Source of the DNA: JADZAI01 sp047602465
GTDB lineage: Bacteria; Pseudomonadota; Alphaproteobacteria; Micropepsales; Micropepsaceae
Direction of reading: 5' to 3'
Assembly (NCBI GenBank): GCA_047602465.1
Contig: JASGHF010000001.1
Location: forward strand, 310,001-374,000
DNA length: 64,000 bases
Positions 42,527 to 50,959 of this stretch are shown here, piece by piece. Below the pieces are notes generated by a model. That model saw only the letters and a list, made by a program, of their open reading frames with translations. It was not told where the DNA came from and did not search any database. The position numbers were made by a program, and so were the translations under genes. How positions within the stretch are numbered: position 1 is the first letter of the stretch; every line of letters begins with the position of its first letter.

Positions 42527-43504
42527 TTACCAGCGGATGAGGGACGAACCCCAGGTGAAGCCGCCGCCCATGGCCTCCAGCAGCACGAGGTCGCCCCGCT
42601 TCACCCGCCCGTCTGCGACAGCCGTGTGAAGGGCCAGCGGGATGGAGGCGGCGGAGGTGTTGCCATGCTCGCCCACCGTCATGACGACGGTTTCGGGCTT
42701 GAGGCCGATCTTCTTGGCGGTCGCCTCCAGGATACGGCGGTTGGCCTGGTGCGGCACGAACCAGTCGACATCGTCGGCCTTGAGGCCGTTCGCTTCCAGC
42801 GCCGCGATGATGGCGGCGGAGATGTTGGTGACGGCGTGCTTGAAGACCTCGCGGCCGGCCATGCGGAGATGGCCGGTGGTCTGGGTCGTCGAGGGGCCGC
42901 CGTCGACATAGAGGAGATCGCGCAGGCGGCCGTCGGAATAGATGTGGCTGGAGAGGACGCCGCGATCGGCGGACGTACCCTGCCCTTCGCCGGCCGTGAG
43001 GACGACAGCGCCGGCGCCGTCGCCGAACAGGACGCAGGTCGTGCGGTCGGTCCAGTCGAGCAGGCGCGACATCGTCTCGGCGCCGACCACGAGGACGTTC
43101 TTCGCCTGTCCGACCTTGATGAAATTGTCGGCGACGTTGAGCGCGTAGATGAAGCCCGAGCAGACGGCCTGCACGTCGAACGCCGCGCCGTGCGTCATGC
43201 CGAGGCGGCGCTGAACATGGGTGGCGGCGGCGGGGAACGTGTCGTCCGGCGTGGTCGTCGCCATGACGATGAGATCGAGATCGGACGCCTTCACGCCGGC
43301 TGCGGCGAGCGCATTCTCGGCGGCTCTGGTGGCGAGGTCGGAGGTGGTCTCGCCATCTTCCGCGATGTGGCGCTGGGAGATGCCGGTGCGCTCGAGAATC
43401 CACTCGTCGCTGGTGTCGACGAGCTTCGCCATGTCGGCGTTGGTGAGAATTTTCCGAGGGAGATACGCGCCCGTACCCGCAACGACCGACCGGATCACAC
43501 TCAT
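42527..43504 (-). CDS. fabH: 3-oxoacyl-ACP synthase III
   Basis: 325-residue condensing enzyme that starts fatty acid synthesis from acetyl-CoA and malonyl-ACP. The Cys-His-Asn triad is visible: cysteine in VQAVCSGFIYALNVA, histidine in WFVPHQANRRI and asparagine in GEHGNTSAASIPLAL. N-terminal VAGTGAYLPRKILTNADMAKLVDTSDEWI and C-terminal LLEAMGGGFTWGSSLIRW are typical. Start ATG 43504 overlaps the plsX stop as ATGA, so the two are co-translated. Confidence 0.97.
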   Translation of the reverse strand: MSVIRSVVAGTGAYLPRKILTNADMAKLVDTSDEWILERTGISQRHIAEDGETTSDLATRAAENALAAAGVKASDLDLIVMATTTPDDTFPAAATHVQRRLGMTHGAAFDVQAVCSGFIYALNVADNFIKVGQAKNVLVVGAETMSRLLDWTDRTTCVLFGDGAGAVVLTAGEGQGTSADRGVLSSHIYSDGRLRDLLYVDGGPSTTQTTGHLRMAGREVFKHAVTNISAAIIAALEANGLKADDVDWFVPHQANRRILEATAKKIGLKPETVVMTVGEHGNTSAASIPLALHTAVADGRVKRGDLVLLEAMGGGFTWGSSLIRW

Positions 43505-44559
43505 GTCGCTGCCGGGGCCTCGGTCTGCTGTTCGTATGCGGGGGCGAGGCGCGCCGAGACGCCGGCGATATCGGCCGCGATGCGGTTCACGATGTCCTGG
43601 CGCGCCATCTCGATGGCGACATCGACGGCGCTGGCGAAGCCGAAGCCGTCGGTGCCGCCGTGGCTCTTCACCACCGTGCCGTTGAGGCCGAGGAAGACGC
43701 CGCCATTGGCCGAGCGCGGGTCCATCTTGGCGCGCAGCACCTTGAAGGCCCCGCTGGCGATGGCGGCGCCGAGCATCGAGAGCCACGAGCTTTTCAGCGC
43801 GGTGCGGAGATAATGCGCGACGAGGCGGGCGGCGCCCTCGGCAGACTTCAGCGCGATGTTGCCGGAGAAGCCGTCGCTGACGACGACATCGACCGTGCCG
43901 GCGCTGATGTCATCGCCTTCGACGAAGCCTTCGAACTGGATCGGCAGATTGGCGTCGCGCAGCATCTGCGCGGCCTGCTTGACGTATTCGTTGCCCTTCA
44001 CCTCTTCGGTGCCGATGTTGAGCAAGGCGACGAGCGGGATCTTCACGCCCAGCACGGCGCGCGCGAAAGCGGCGCCCATGACGGCGAAATCGACGAGGTG
44101 GCGCGCTTCCGAGCCGACATTCGCGCCGACATCCAGGACGATGGTCTGGCCGCGCATGGTGGGCCACAGCGCGGCGATGGCCGGGCGCTGAATGCCGTCG
44201 AGCGGGCGGAGCTGGAATTTGGCCATGGCCATCAGCGCGCCGGTATTGCCGGCAGAGACGGCGGTGGAGGCCTCGCCGTCCTTCACGGACTGGATGGCCT
44301 TCCACATGGAGGTCTCGCGGCCGCGGCGCAGGGCCTGGCTGGGCTTGTCGTCCATGCCCACGACATCGGCGGCGGGACGGATCTCGACCACATCGACCAG
44401 CCCGGCCTTGCCGGCGATCAGGCGCTCAAGCTCGCCCTGGCGTCCATGCAGCAAAAAGCGCGCGCCCGGGTGACGGACGCGCGCGATGGCGATGCCGTCT
44501 ATCACGGCGCCGGGGGCGTTATCGCCACCCATGGCGTCGATCGAGACGACGAGTTCCAC
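43501..44559 (-). CDS. plsX: Phosphate acyltransferase PlsX
   Basis: 352-residue enzyme forming acyl-phosphate from acyl-ACP for phospholipid synthesis. The N-terminus SIDAMGGDNAPGAVIDG is diagnostic; further blocks are SAGNTGALMAMAKFQLRPLDGIQRPAIAALWP, VLDVGANVGSEARHLVDFAVMG, LLNIGTEEVKGNE and DVVVSDGFSGNIALKSAEGAA. Full length. It follows rpmF and leads into fabH, the standard rpmF-plsX-fabH cluster. Confidence 0.97.
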   Translation of the reverse strand: MELVVSIDAMGGDNAPGAVIDGIAIARVRHPGARFLLHGRQGELERLIAGKAGLVDVVEIRPAADVVGMDDKPSQALRRGRETSMWKAIQSVKDGEASTAVSAGNTGALMAMAKFQLRPLDGIQRPAIAALWPTMRGQTIVLDVGANVGSEARHLVDFAVMGAAFARAVLGVKIPLVALLNIGTEEVKGNEYVKQAAQMLRDANLPIQFEGFVEGDDISAGTVDVVVSDGFSGNIALKSAEGAARLVAHYLRTALKSSWLSMLGAAIASGAFKVLRAKMDPRSANGGVFLGLNGTVVKSHGGTDGFGFASAVDVAIEMARQDIVNRIAADIAGVSARLAPAYEQQTEAPAAT

Positions 44560-44616
44560 CTGACTTCGGCGGACCTGATCTGGGCGCGTCAGCCATGGAG
44601 TGGCGCCCGCGTCAGA

Positions 44617-44796
44617 TCAGGCGGAGGCCGCGACGACCTCACGGCCATCGTAATGGCCGCACTTTCCGCAAACGTGATGGGGACGCTTCTGCTCGCCGCA
44701 GTTCGAGCACTCGGCGATGTTCGTCACCGAAATCGCGTGATGCGAACGACGCATGTTGCGACGGGACGGCGAGGTCTTCCTTTTCGGAACCGCCAT
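44617..44796 (-). CDS. rpmF: 50S ribosomal protein L32
   Basis: 59-residue ribosomal protein beginning MAVPKRKTSPSRRNMRRSHHAI, with zinc-ribbon cysteines in ECSNCGEQKRPHHVCGKCGHYDGREV (two CxxC pairs). Because all four cysteines are kept it is the zinc-binding form. Start ATG 44796 is set by the conserved MAVPK. It lies 57 bases before plsX and 143 bases after yceD. Confidence 0.97.
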   Translation of the reverse strand: MAVPKRKTSPSRRNMRRSHHAISVTNIAECSNCGEQKRPHHVCGKCGHYDGREVVAASA

Positions 44797-44939
44797 GACA
44801 CTAATCTCCACTACAGCCCAAAACGCGCGCGGCCGTCCGGACGACGGCCGCTAGGTTCAGCGCGAGGGGGCCTCAAATCAGGGGGCGGGATATGCCCCGA
44901 AACGGGGCCGTGGCGCAAGCGTGAATTCCACAGCCGGGA

Positions 44940-45485
44940 TCAGGGTTTTTCCGTCAGGCCCTTGAGGACGGCGAAGGGGTTGGGCGGCTTGTCATCGGCC
45001 GCTTCCGGCAGTTCGGCGGGCAATTCCGCGCCAGGTTTCCGGGGAAAATCGGGCAGCGCCAGCGACAGTTCCTCGGCGATGAGGGCGCCGAGATCGATGC
45101 CGTGCTGGGTCCATGGGCGGGGTTCGTCGGCGTCGAGATCGAGTTCCTCCTCGGCCGCGTCCGAATCGGCCAGCCGGGTGCTGGCGGCGGGCGCCTTGCG
45201 GAAAGAGGCCTCGACCGGGATGGCGAAGGCCTGGACGAAGGGGTCCAGCGAGACGCCGCAGACAAGCTCGACCTCGGCCTTGATGACGCCCGCCACCTCG
45301 GCTTCGGCAGCGCCGGAGCGGCGGATGTCGAGCGTGGCGCTGAGCGCCTTGACCGCGGGCACATCCAGCCAGCGGGCGATGGCGGCACGTTCGGCCTCGG
45401 TGGTGGTGACGGCATGACCGCCCTGAGGGGCGCTGCGGCCGGCAGGATCGATCCAGCGGTGAATTCCGGGTTCAAGGTCGGTCAC
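44940..45485 (-). CDS. yceD: YceD family protein (DUF177)
   Basis: 181-residue DUF177 protein, implicated in 23S rRNA metabolism in other organisms. The domain is recognised by VELVCGVSLDPFVQAFAIPVEASF in the middle and GIDLGALIAEELSLALPDFPRKPG in the C-terminal third, plus the invariant neighbour rpmF. Only one cysteine of the usual CxR-C pattern is present. It follows the chaperone gene by 11 bases. The N-terminal 25 residues are poorly conserved, so the start (45485) is not secure. Confidence 0.85.
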   Translation of the reverse strand: MTDLEPGIHRWIDPAGRSAPQGGHAVTTTEAERAAIARWLDVPAVKALSATLDIRRSGAAEAEVAGVIKAEVELVCGVSLDPFVQAFAIPVEASFRKAPAASTRLADSDAAEEELDLDADEPRPWTQHGIDLGALIAEELSLALPDFPRKPGAELPAELPEAADDKPPNPFAVLKGLTEKP

Positions 45486-45496
45486 GCGAACCTCCT

Positions 45497-46030
45497 TCAG
45501 GGGACGGCCAGGGCGAATTGCCCGGCCTCCAGCGCAGCGCGCGGCCGGGTCTCGAGCATCGCCGCAGCGCCCCGGACCCAGGCCGTCATCCGCTCCAGCG
45601 AGACATCGCCGGGCGGAGTGCCCCTGTAGATATTGCGCGCGATGGCGTCGCGCAAAGCCCCCGCATCGCCGGAGGTCAGGGCCTGGTCGTAGGCGATGGC
45701 CCGGCCGAGATAGGCCTTTCCCATCGCCTTCACGCGGCGCGGGATGCCGTTATCGCCGACGCCGAGCGAGCGGATCGCGTCGTCGAAGGCCATGAACATA
45801 TGGTCGGTGGTGCGCTGGGCGAGGCTCCCTGCCCCTTTCTTCTGCATCTCCCGGAAGACCAGCATGGCGACGAGCGCCATCATGTCGAAGCGGCCATCCA
45901 GCGTATCCGGCACGCCGAGTTCCGCGTAGAACACGGGCCGCCGGGCCTCGGCCGTGATGGCTTCCAGCAGGTTTTCGGCCAGCTTTCGCTGCGGGTCCGA
46001 TCCGAACAGTCGGGAGAGAATGCCGGGCAC
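45497..46030 (-). CDS. Ubiquinol-cytochrome c chaperone family protein
   Basis: 177-residue CBP3-like protein, thought to assist assembly of cytochrome b in the bc1 complex. Family marks: FYAELGVPDTLDGRFDMMALVAMLVFREMQ and DHMFMAFDDAIRSLGVGDNGIPRRVKAMGKAYLGRAIAYDQAL. The only start giving the family N-terminus (VPGILSRLFG) is GTG 46030; an ATG four bases upstream is out of frame. Clustered with yceD-rpmF as usual and back-to-back with bamE across 91 bases. Confidence 0.88.
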   Translation of the reverse strand: MPGILSRLFGSDPQRKLAENLLEAITAEARRPVFYAELGVPDTLDGRFDMMALVAMLVFREMQKKGAGSLAQRTTDHMFMAFDDAIRSLGVGDNGIPRRVKAMGKAYLGRAIAYDQALTSGDAGALRDAIARNIYRGTPPGDVSLERMTAWVRGAAAMLETRPRAALEAGQFALAVP

Positions 46031-46121
46031 GCCATATCCGAGGCCGGAGCCTCGCCTTGAATTCGGGGAGCGCCGGGGGTAGGTCAACCGGACGGTTGCC
46101 GTCAACAGTGAGTCAGAACGG

Positions 46122-46607
46122 ATGAAGTCGGTTACAGGGCGCACAGTCGCGCTCAGCGCAGTTCTGGCCGCTCTCGCCGTTGCGGGCTGCACGGCGACGG
46201 AAAACCGCCGCGGCTATCTGGAAACGCCCGGCATGCTGGACGCCATCCGCGTCGGCGTGGATACGAAGTCCTCGCTGCAGTCGGCGCTGGGCTCGCCCTC
46301 GGCGTCCGGCACGTTCAACGACAACACCTGGTATTACATCTCGACGACGCAGGAGGATCTTCTGTTCTTCGCGCCGGAAGAGATCGAGCGGAAGATCGTG
46401 GCCGTCAATTTCGGCCCCGGCGAGGTGGTGCAGTCGGTGCAGACCTACGGCGCCGAGAACGCCGTCGAAGTGTCGTTCTCGCGCAGCGAGACGCCCGCCC
46501 GCGGCCGCGAGTTGAGCTTCCTGCAGCAGATCTTCGGCAATATCGGCCGTTCCGGCCCCGTCGGCGGCATCAACAACGAAGCCGACGATCCGCGTAACCG
46601 CCGCTAG
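46122..46607 (+). CDS. bamE: Outer membrane assembly lipoprotein BamE
   Basis: 161-residue SmpA/BamE-type lipoprotein of the beta-barrel assembly machine. The signal ends in the lipobox LAVAG-C (cysteine about residue 23). The BamE fold is marked by DAIRVGVDTKSSLQSALGSPSASGTFNDNTWYYIS and a strand-rich IERKIVAVNFGPGEVVQSVQTYG. A C-terminal tail of about 40 residues (LSFLQQIFGNIGRSGPVGGIN) is typical of alphaproteobacterial members. Its stop shares CTAG (46604-46607) with the convergent arsR-type gene. Confidence 0.9.
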   Translation: MKSVTGRTVALSAVLAALAVAGCTATENRRGYLETPGMLDAIRVGVDTKSSLQSALGSPSASGTFNDNTWYYISTTQEDLLFFAPEEIERKIVAVNFGPGEVVQSVQTYGAENAVEVSFSRSETPARGRELSFLQQIFGNIGRSGPVGGINNEADDPRNRR

Positions 46608-47209
46608 TAGCTGACGGGTTCTTTCCCGTCTGGCGACAGCCAGTCGAAGTCGGAAAGGCGCCAGTAGACGCCCTTCTCGCGCGCCATCATGCCATAGCCG
46701 ATGAACTCGCGCCGGATGGTCGCCGAGTCCCAGTGGTATTTCTGGAGACCCTCGTTGATCTCCTTTTCCGTGTAGCGGCAATCCTCGTCGAATTTCCGCA
46801 CCAGCCAGGCCAGCACCGCGTAGCGCTTCTTCCGCTGGGCGGGGATGTGCGTCAGCTTGCCGTCCGCCCCCAGGAAGTTTTCCACGATGGCCTCGGCCGA
46901 ACCGCGCGGCCCCGCGGCGCCGGCCAGCTTCGCCACGCCATCGACGCTGAGAATCTGGGCGGCCATCGACGGCAGCGCGGTCGCCACGAAGCTGTACCAG
47001 TGGGTGTTGCCCTCGGTGCGGCGGCTGACGAGGCCGAGATCGCGCAATATGGCCAGGTGATGGGAAGCGGTCGGCTCGCTGACGCCGATGGCCTCCGCCA
47101 GTTCCTGAACGCTGTGCTCGCGCTGCGCGAGGAAGCCGAGGAGCCGAAGACGGCTTTCGTTGGCGAGGGCCTTGAAGAAGGCGAGAAGCCGGGCGTTTTG
47201 ATCGGGCAT
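46604..47209 (-). CDS. ArsR-type regulator with C-terminal DUF2087
   Basis: 201 residues. An ArsR/SmtB winged helix occupies about 5-95 (ALANESRLRLLGFLAQREHSVQELAEAIGVSEPTASHHLAILRDLGLVSRRTEGNTHWYSF); the C-terminal DUF2087 domain (about 120-190) has LTHIPAQRKKRYAVLAWLVRKFDEDCRYTEKEINEGLQKYHWDSATIRREFIGYGMMAREKGVYWRL. DUF2087 regulators lack the metal-binding cysteines of ArsR, and none is seen here. The effector is unknown. An upstream AT-rich stretch with ATTAGATATTCGTCTAACTAGAT-like near-dyads (about 47220-47245) may be its operator. Confidence 0.88.
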   Translation of the reverse strand: MPDQNARLLAFFKALANESRLRLLGFLAQREHSVQELAEAIGVSEPTASHHLAILRDLGLVSRRTEGNTHWYSFVATALPSMAAQILSVDGVAKLAGAAGPRGSAEAIVENFLGADGKLTHIPAQRKKRYAVLAWLVRKFDEDCRYTEKEINEGLQKYHWDSATIRREFIGYGMMAREKGVYWRLSDFDWLSPDGKEPVSY

Positions 47210-47303
47210 GGCGATTTTCTAATTAGATATTCGTCTAACTAGATAAGCATATCAGCAAGGTCAAGGCGACCCATTTGCCGCAGGCCTGCCGCCGGCCCCG
47301 CCG

Positions 47304-47346
47304 TTGAATGAGCGTTCAACTCGGCTAGACTTGAACGGTCGTTCAA
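47304..47346 (+). promoter_or_regulatory. Double TetR operator with embedded sigma-70 promoter
   Basis: Two 16-base near-identical palindromes, TTGAATGAGCGTTCAA (47304-47319) and TTGAACGGTCGTTCAA (47331-47346; perfect 7-bp arms), lie with centres 27 bases apart just before the tetR start. A promoter fits them: -35 TTGAAT at 47304-47309, 16-base spacer, -10 TAGACT at 47326-47331. Each operator covers one promoter element or the start site, the arrangement expected for autorepression. Confidence 0.8.
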
Positions 47347-47360
47347 CAGCCCTCGCCGTC

Positions 47361-47966
47361 ATGGACACCCGCCAGCGCCTGATCTTCTCCGCGATGAAGC
47401 TGTTCGCCGAAAAGGGCTACGGCTCGACTTCGGTGGCCGACATCCTGCGCGAAGCGAGCGCCAATGCGGGCAGCCTCTACCATTCGTTCGACACCAAGCA
47501 GGATCTGCTGCTGGCCGTACTCGACACCTACAAGGCCGGGATCGAGCCGATGCTGCTGATGCCCGCCTGGGAAGGCGTGGCGGACCCGATCGAGCGCATC
47601 TTCGCGCTGCTCGGCGCGTATCGCGGCATGCTGGAGGCGACCGAGTGCACCTATGGTTGCCCCATCGGATCGCTGGCGCTGGAAATCCATGAGCCGGATC
47701 CTCCTGTGCGGCGGCTGCTCTCGGAGAATTTCCACGGCTGGGTCGGGCATGCCGAAACCTGCCTCAAGGCGGCCGCCGATCGCCTCCCGCGCGGCACGGA
47801 CACGGCCGCGCTCGCGACCTTCGTCCTGACCGTGATGGAGGGCGGCGTGATGCAGGCACGCACTCACCGCTCGCTCGCTGCGTTCGACGCGTGCATCGCG
47901 ACGCTGCGGGACTATTTCAACCGGCTCGAAGAGAGCGCGATGCGCGAAAGGGAGACAGCACCATGA
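47361..47966 (+). CDS. TetR family transcriptional regulator
   Basis: 201 residues. The N-terminal HTH is MDTRQRLIFSAMKLFAEKGYGSTSVADILREASANAGSLYHSFDTKQDLLLAVLDTY; the C-terminal ligand-binding part contains CTYGCPIGSLALEIHEPDPPVRRLL and LATFVLTVMEGGVMQARTHRSLAAFD, resembling regulators of the AcuR/TetR_C group. Start ATG 47361 is preferred because the longer frame would run through the operator. It probably represses itself and the SRPBCC gene, to which it is joined by an ATGA overlap. Confidence 0.92.
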   Translation: MDTRQRLIFSAMKLFAEKGYGSTSVADILREASANAGSLYHSFDTKQDLLLAVLDTYKAGIEPMLLMPAWEGVADPIERIFALLGAYRGMLEATECTYGCPIGSLALEIHEPDPPVRRLLSENFHGWVGHAETCLKAAADRLPRGTDTAALATFVLTVMEGGVMQARTHRSLAAFDACIATLRDYFNRLEESAMRERETAP

Positions 47967-48538
47967 AGCTCGGCACATTGATCGCCTTGGCCGCCGCGAC
48001 GGTGATTTCGGCAGCGGCGGCAGAGGACAAAGCCCCAAGCTGGAAAGACTATCCCGGCGTTACGAACACCTCGTATGTCGAACCTTCAGGCGCGCGGGCG
48101 ATCCAGTTGTCCGCGACCGTCGAGGCGACGCCGCAGGAAGTCTTCGACGCCTTCGCCACGGAAGCGGGCTTCAAGGCCTGGGCGGTGCCGTTCGCGAAGA
48201 TCGACCTGCGCGTCGGCGGTATGATCGAGGCGTCCTACGACCCCAACGCGGCGCTCGGCGCGCCCTACAATATCCGCAACCAGATCGACGCCTATATTCC
48301 CGGGCAGCTGCTGGTGATCCACAATGTCCAGGCGCCGGCCGCCCTGCCCGGCCGCGACGCCTTCGCGAAGACGGCGACGATCATCGCGCTCAGACCGCTC
48401 GCCGAAGACCGTACCGAGGTGACGGTGACCAATGTGGGCTATGGCGACACGCCGGAGGACGCGGCGGCATACGCCCATTTCGAATGGGGCAATGCCTACA
48501 CGCTGGATGCGCTGGCCAGGCATTTCGCGGCGAACTGA
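47963..48538 (+). CDS. Secreted SRPBCC (AHSA1-like) domain protein
   Basis: 191 residues: Sec signal MKLGTLIALAAATVISAAAAED, then an AHSA1/START-like fold with AIQLSATVEATPQEVFDAFATEAGFKAWAVPFAKIDLRVGGMIEASYDPN and TVTNVGYGDTPEDAAAYAHFEWGNAYTLDALARHF. An exported version of this normally cytoplasmic ligand-binding fold, under a TetR regulator, suggests it handles a hydrophobic compound in the periplasm; substrate unknown. Co-translated with tetR and closed by a strong terminator. Confidence 0.85.
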   Translation: MKLGTLIALAAATVISAAAAEDKAPSWKDYPGVTNTSYVEPSGARAIQLSATVEATPQEVFDAFATEAGFKAWAVPFAKIDLRVGGMIEASYDPNAALGAPYNIRNQIDAYIPGQLLVIHNVQAPAALPGRDAFAKTATIIALRPLAEDRTEVTVTNVGYGDTPEDAAAYAHFEWGNAYTLDALARHFAAN

Positions 48539-48557
48539 TTCCATATTCCGAACAGCA

Positions 48558-48590
48558 AAAAGGGCGCGGATCGCTCCGCGCCCTTTTCGT
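48558..48590. terminator. Bidirectional rho-independent terminator
   Basis: Stem AAAAGGGCGCGGA (48558-48570) / TCCGCGCCCTTTT (48575-48587) around TCGC, with U-tracts on both strands. It separates the tetR-SRPBCC pair from the convergent hppA. Confidence 0.92.
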
Positions 48591-48608
48591 TTCCGGTGAT
48601 CGCAGGCC

Positions 48609-50780
48609 CTAGAAGTGGGCCAGCGCGCCCAGCATCAGGAGAGCCACGATGTTGGTGATCTTGATCAGCGGGTTCACGGCCGGGCCGGCCGTGTCCTTGT
48701 ACGGATCGCCGACGGTGTCGCCGGTGACCGACGATTTGTGGGCTTCCGAACCCTTCAGGTGCTTCACGCCGTCCTTGTCCACGAAGCCGTCCTCGAACGA
48801 CTTCTTGGCGTTATCCCAGGCGCCGCCGCCCGAGGTCATCGAGATGGCGACGAAGATGCCGGTGACGATGACGCCGAGGAGCATCGCGCCCGTGGCCTCA
48901 AGCGCCGCAGCCTTGTCGCCCGAGATCCAGAGGACCGCGAAGAACAGGACGATCGGCGAGAGAACGGGGAGCAGCGAGGGAACGATCATTTCCTTGATCG
49001 CCGCCTTGGTCAGCATGTCCACGGCGCGGCCATAGTTCGGCTTCGACGTGCCGGCCATGATGCCCTTGTCCTCGCGGAACTGGCGGCGGACTTCCTCGAC
49101 CACCGCCTGCGCGGCGCGGCCTACGGCCGTCATCGCCATACCGCCGAAGAGGTAAGGCAGCAGACCGCCGATCAGCAGGCCGACGACGACCCAGGGGCTG
49201 GACAGCGAGAAGGTGAGCGCGCGGATGCCTTCAAAGAAGGAGCCGGCCTTCGCCTCGCCGATGAAGTGCTGGATGTCCGAGGTGTAGGCCGCGAACAGGA
49301 CCAGCGCGCCGAGACCGGCCGAGCCGATCGCGTAGCCCTTGGTGACCGCCTTGGTGGTGTTGCCGACCGCGTCGAGGGCGTCCGTCGTGTGGCGGACTTC
49401 CTTGTCGAGGCCAGCCATCTCGGCGATGCCGCCCGCGTTGTCCGTGACCGGACCGAAGGCGTCGAGCGCGACGATCATGCCGGCGAGCGCCAGCATGGTG
49501 GCGGTCGCGATCGCGAGGCCGAACAGGCCCGCCATCAGGTAGCAGGAGATCATGCCGCCGACGATGACGATGACCGGCAGAGCCGTCGCTTCCATCGAGA
49601 CCGCGAGGCCCTGGATGACGTTCGTGCCGTGGCCGGTGACCGAGGCCTGGGCGATCGAGACGACCGGACGCTTGCCCGTGCCAGTGTAGTACTCGGTCAC
49701 CATCACGATCAGCGCCGTGACGATGAGGCCGATGACGCCGCAGACGAAGATCGTCGTGCCGGTGAAGGCGAAGGTTTCGCCGAACGCCTGATACGAGATC
49801 GCGCCGCTGAAGCCGCCGGGAACCAGCACGGCGACGACGCCGGCCAGCGCGCCGATGGACAGCAGGCCCGTGGCGATGAGGCCCTTGTAGAGGGCGCCCA
49901 TGATGTTCTTCGACGCGCCGAGGCGGACGAAGAACGTGCCGACGATCGAGGTGAGGATGCAGACGCCGCCGATGGCGAGCGGCAGCAGCATCATCGGAAG
50001 CAGGATCGTGGGCTGGGCCGCGAAGAAGATGGCGGCCAGCACCATCGTCGCAACGGCGGTCACCGCGTAGGTTTCAAAAAGGTCGGCAGCCATGCCGGCG
50101 CAGTCGCCCACGTTGTCGCCCACGTTGTCGGCGATGGTGGCGGGGTTGCGCGGGTCATCTTCGGGAATACCCGCCTCGACCTTGCCGACCATGTCGCCGC
50201 CGACATCCGCACCCTTGGTGAAGATGCCGCCGCCGAGACGGGCAAAGATCGAGATCAGAGAGGCGCCGAAGCCGAGCGCGACGAGCGCGTCGATCACCAG
50301 GCGGTCGCTGGGCGCGTAGCCGAGCGGGCCGATGAGCAGGTAGAAGTAGACGACGACGCCGAGCAGCGCGAGGCCGGCCACCAGCATGCCGGTGATGGCG
50401 CCCGCCTTGAAGGCGGTCGACAGGCCCTGGGCGAGACCAAGGCGCGAGGCTTCAGTCGTGCGGACGTTGGCGCGGACCGACACGATCATGCCGACATAGC
50501 CCGCAATGCCCGACAGGACCGCGCCGACCAGGAAGCCGGCGGCGACCAGCGGCCCGAACAGCACGCCGACCAGCACGGCGACGACGACGCCGACGATGGT
50601 GATGGTGAGGTACTGACGGTTCAGATAGGCGTTGGCGCCTTCCTGAATGGCGGCAGCGATTTCCTGCATGCGGGCATTGCCCGCGCTCTGGCGAAGGATG
50701 GAACCCGTCGCCCACAGGCCGTAAACGAGAGCAGCGATGCCGCACCCGATCGTGGCCCAAATGACAGTTACTGTATCCAC
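48609..50780 (-). CDS. hppA: K+-independent proton-translocating pyrophosphatase
   Basis: 723-residue membrane pyrophosphatase with about 16 helices that couples PPi hydrolysis to proton export. The substrate site shows KGADVGGDMVGKVEAGIPEDDPRNPATIADNVGDNVGDCAGMAADLFE in part (GADVGGDMVGKVE, DNVGDNVGD) and the C-terminal DTVGDPYKDTAGPAVNPLIK. The lysine in GNTTKAVTKG marks the K+-insensitive class. Start GTG 50780 with GAGAGG about 6 bases upstream gives the normal N-terminus. Transcribed alone, ending at the shared terminator. Confidence 0.95.
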   Translation of the reverse strand: MDTVTVIWATIGCGIAALVYGLWATGSILRQSAGNARMQEIAAAIQEGANAYLNRQYLTITIVGVVVAVLVGVLFGPLVAAGFLVGAVLSGIAGYVGMIVSVRANVRTTEASRLGLAQGLSTAFKAGAITGMLVAGLALLGVVVYFYLLIGPLGYAPSDRLVIDALVALGFGASLISIFARLGGGIFTKGADVGGDMVGKVEAGIPEDDPRNPATIADNVGDNVGDCAGMAADLFETYAVTAVATMVLAAIFFAAQPTILLPMMLLPLAIGGVCILTSIVGTFFVRLGASKNIMGALYKGLIATGLLSIGALAGVVAVLVPGGFSGAISYQAFGETFAFTGTTIFVCGVIGLIVTALIVMVTEYYTGTGKRPVVSIAQASVTGHGTNVIQGLAVSMEATALPVIVIVGGMISCYLMAGLFGLAIATATMLALAGMIVALDAFGPVTDNAGGIAEMAGLDKEVRHTTDALDAVGNTTKAVTKGYAIGSAGLGALVLFAAYTSDIQHFIGEAKAGSFFEGIRALTFSLSSPWVVVGLLIGGLLPYLFGGMAMTAVGRAAQAVVEEVRRQFREDKGIMAGTSKPNYGRAVDMLTKAAIKEMIVPSLLPVLSPIVLFFAVLWISGDKAAALEATGAMLLGVIVTGIFVAISMTSGGGAWDNAKKSFEDGFVDKDGVKHLKGSEAHKSSVTGDTVGDPYKDTAGPAVNPLIKITNIVALLMLGALAHF

Positions 50781-50959
50781 GGATGACCTCTCGATGATTG
50801 TCGAAGGTCGGACTTGGCCGGTGGCGGGCGCTTGTGCGCCGTTAGTGCCGCTTCCATCCGAGCAACAGCGGCAAAGTCTCCCCCCGGCCAACCGGCCGGT
50901 CCCCCCGCTGCGAAGCGGGCGGCTTATGCCATTGGGGCAAACTTATGGCAATCCAGCCC

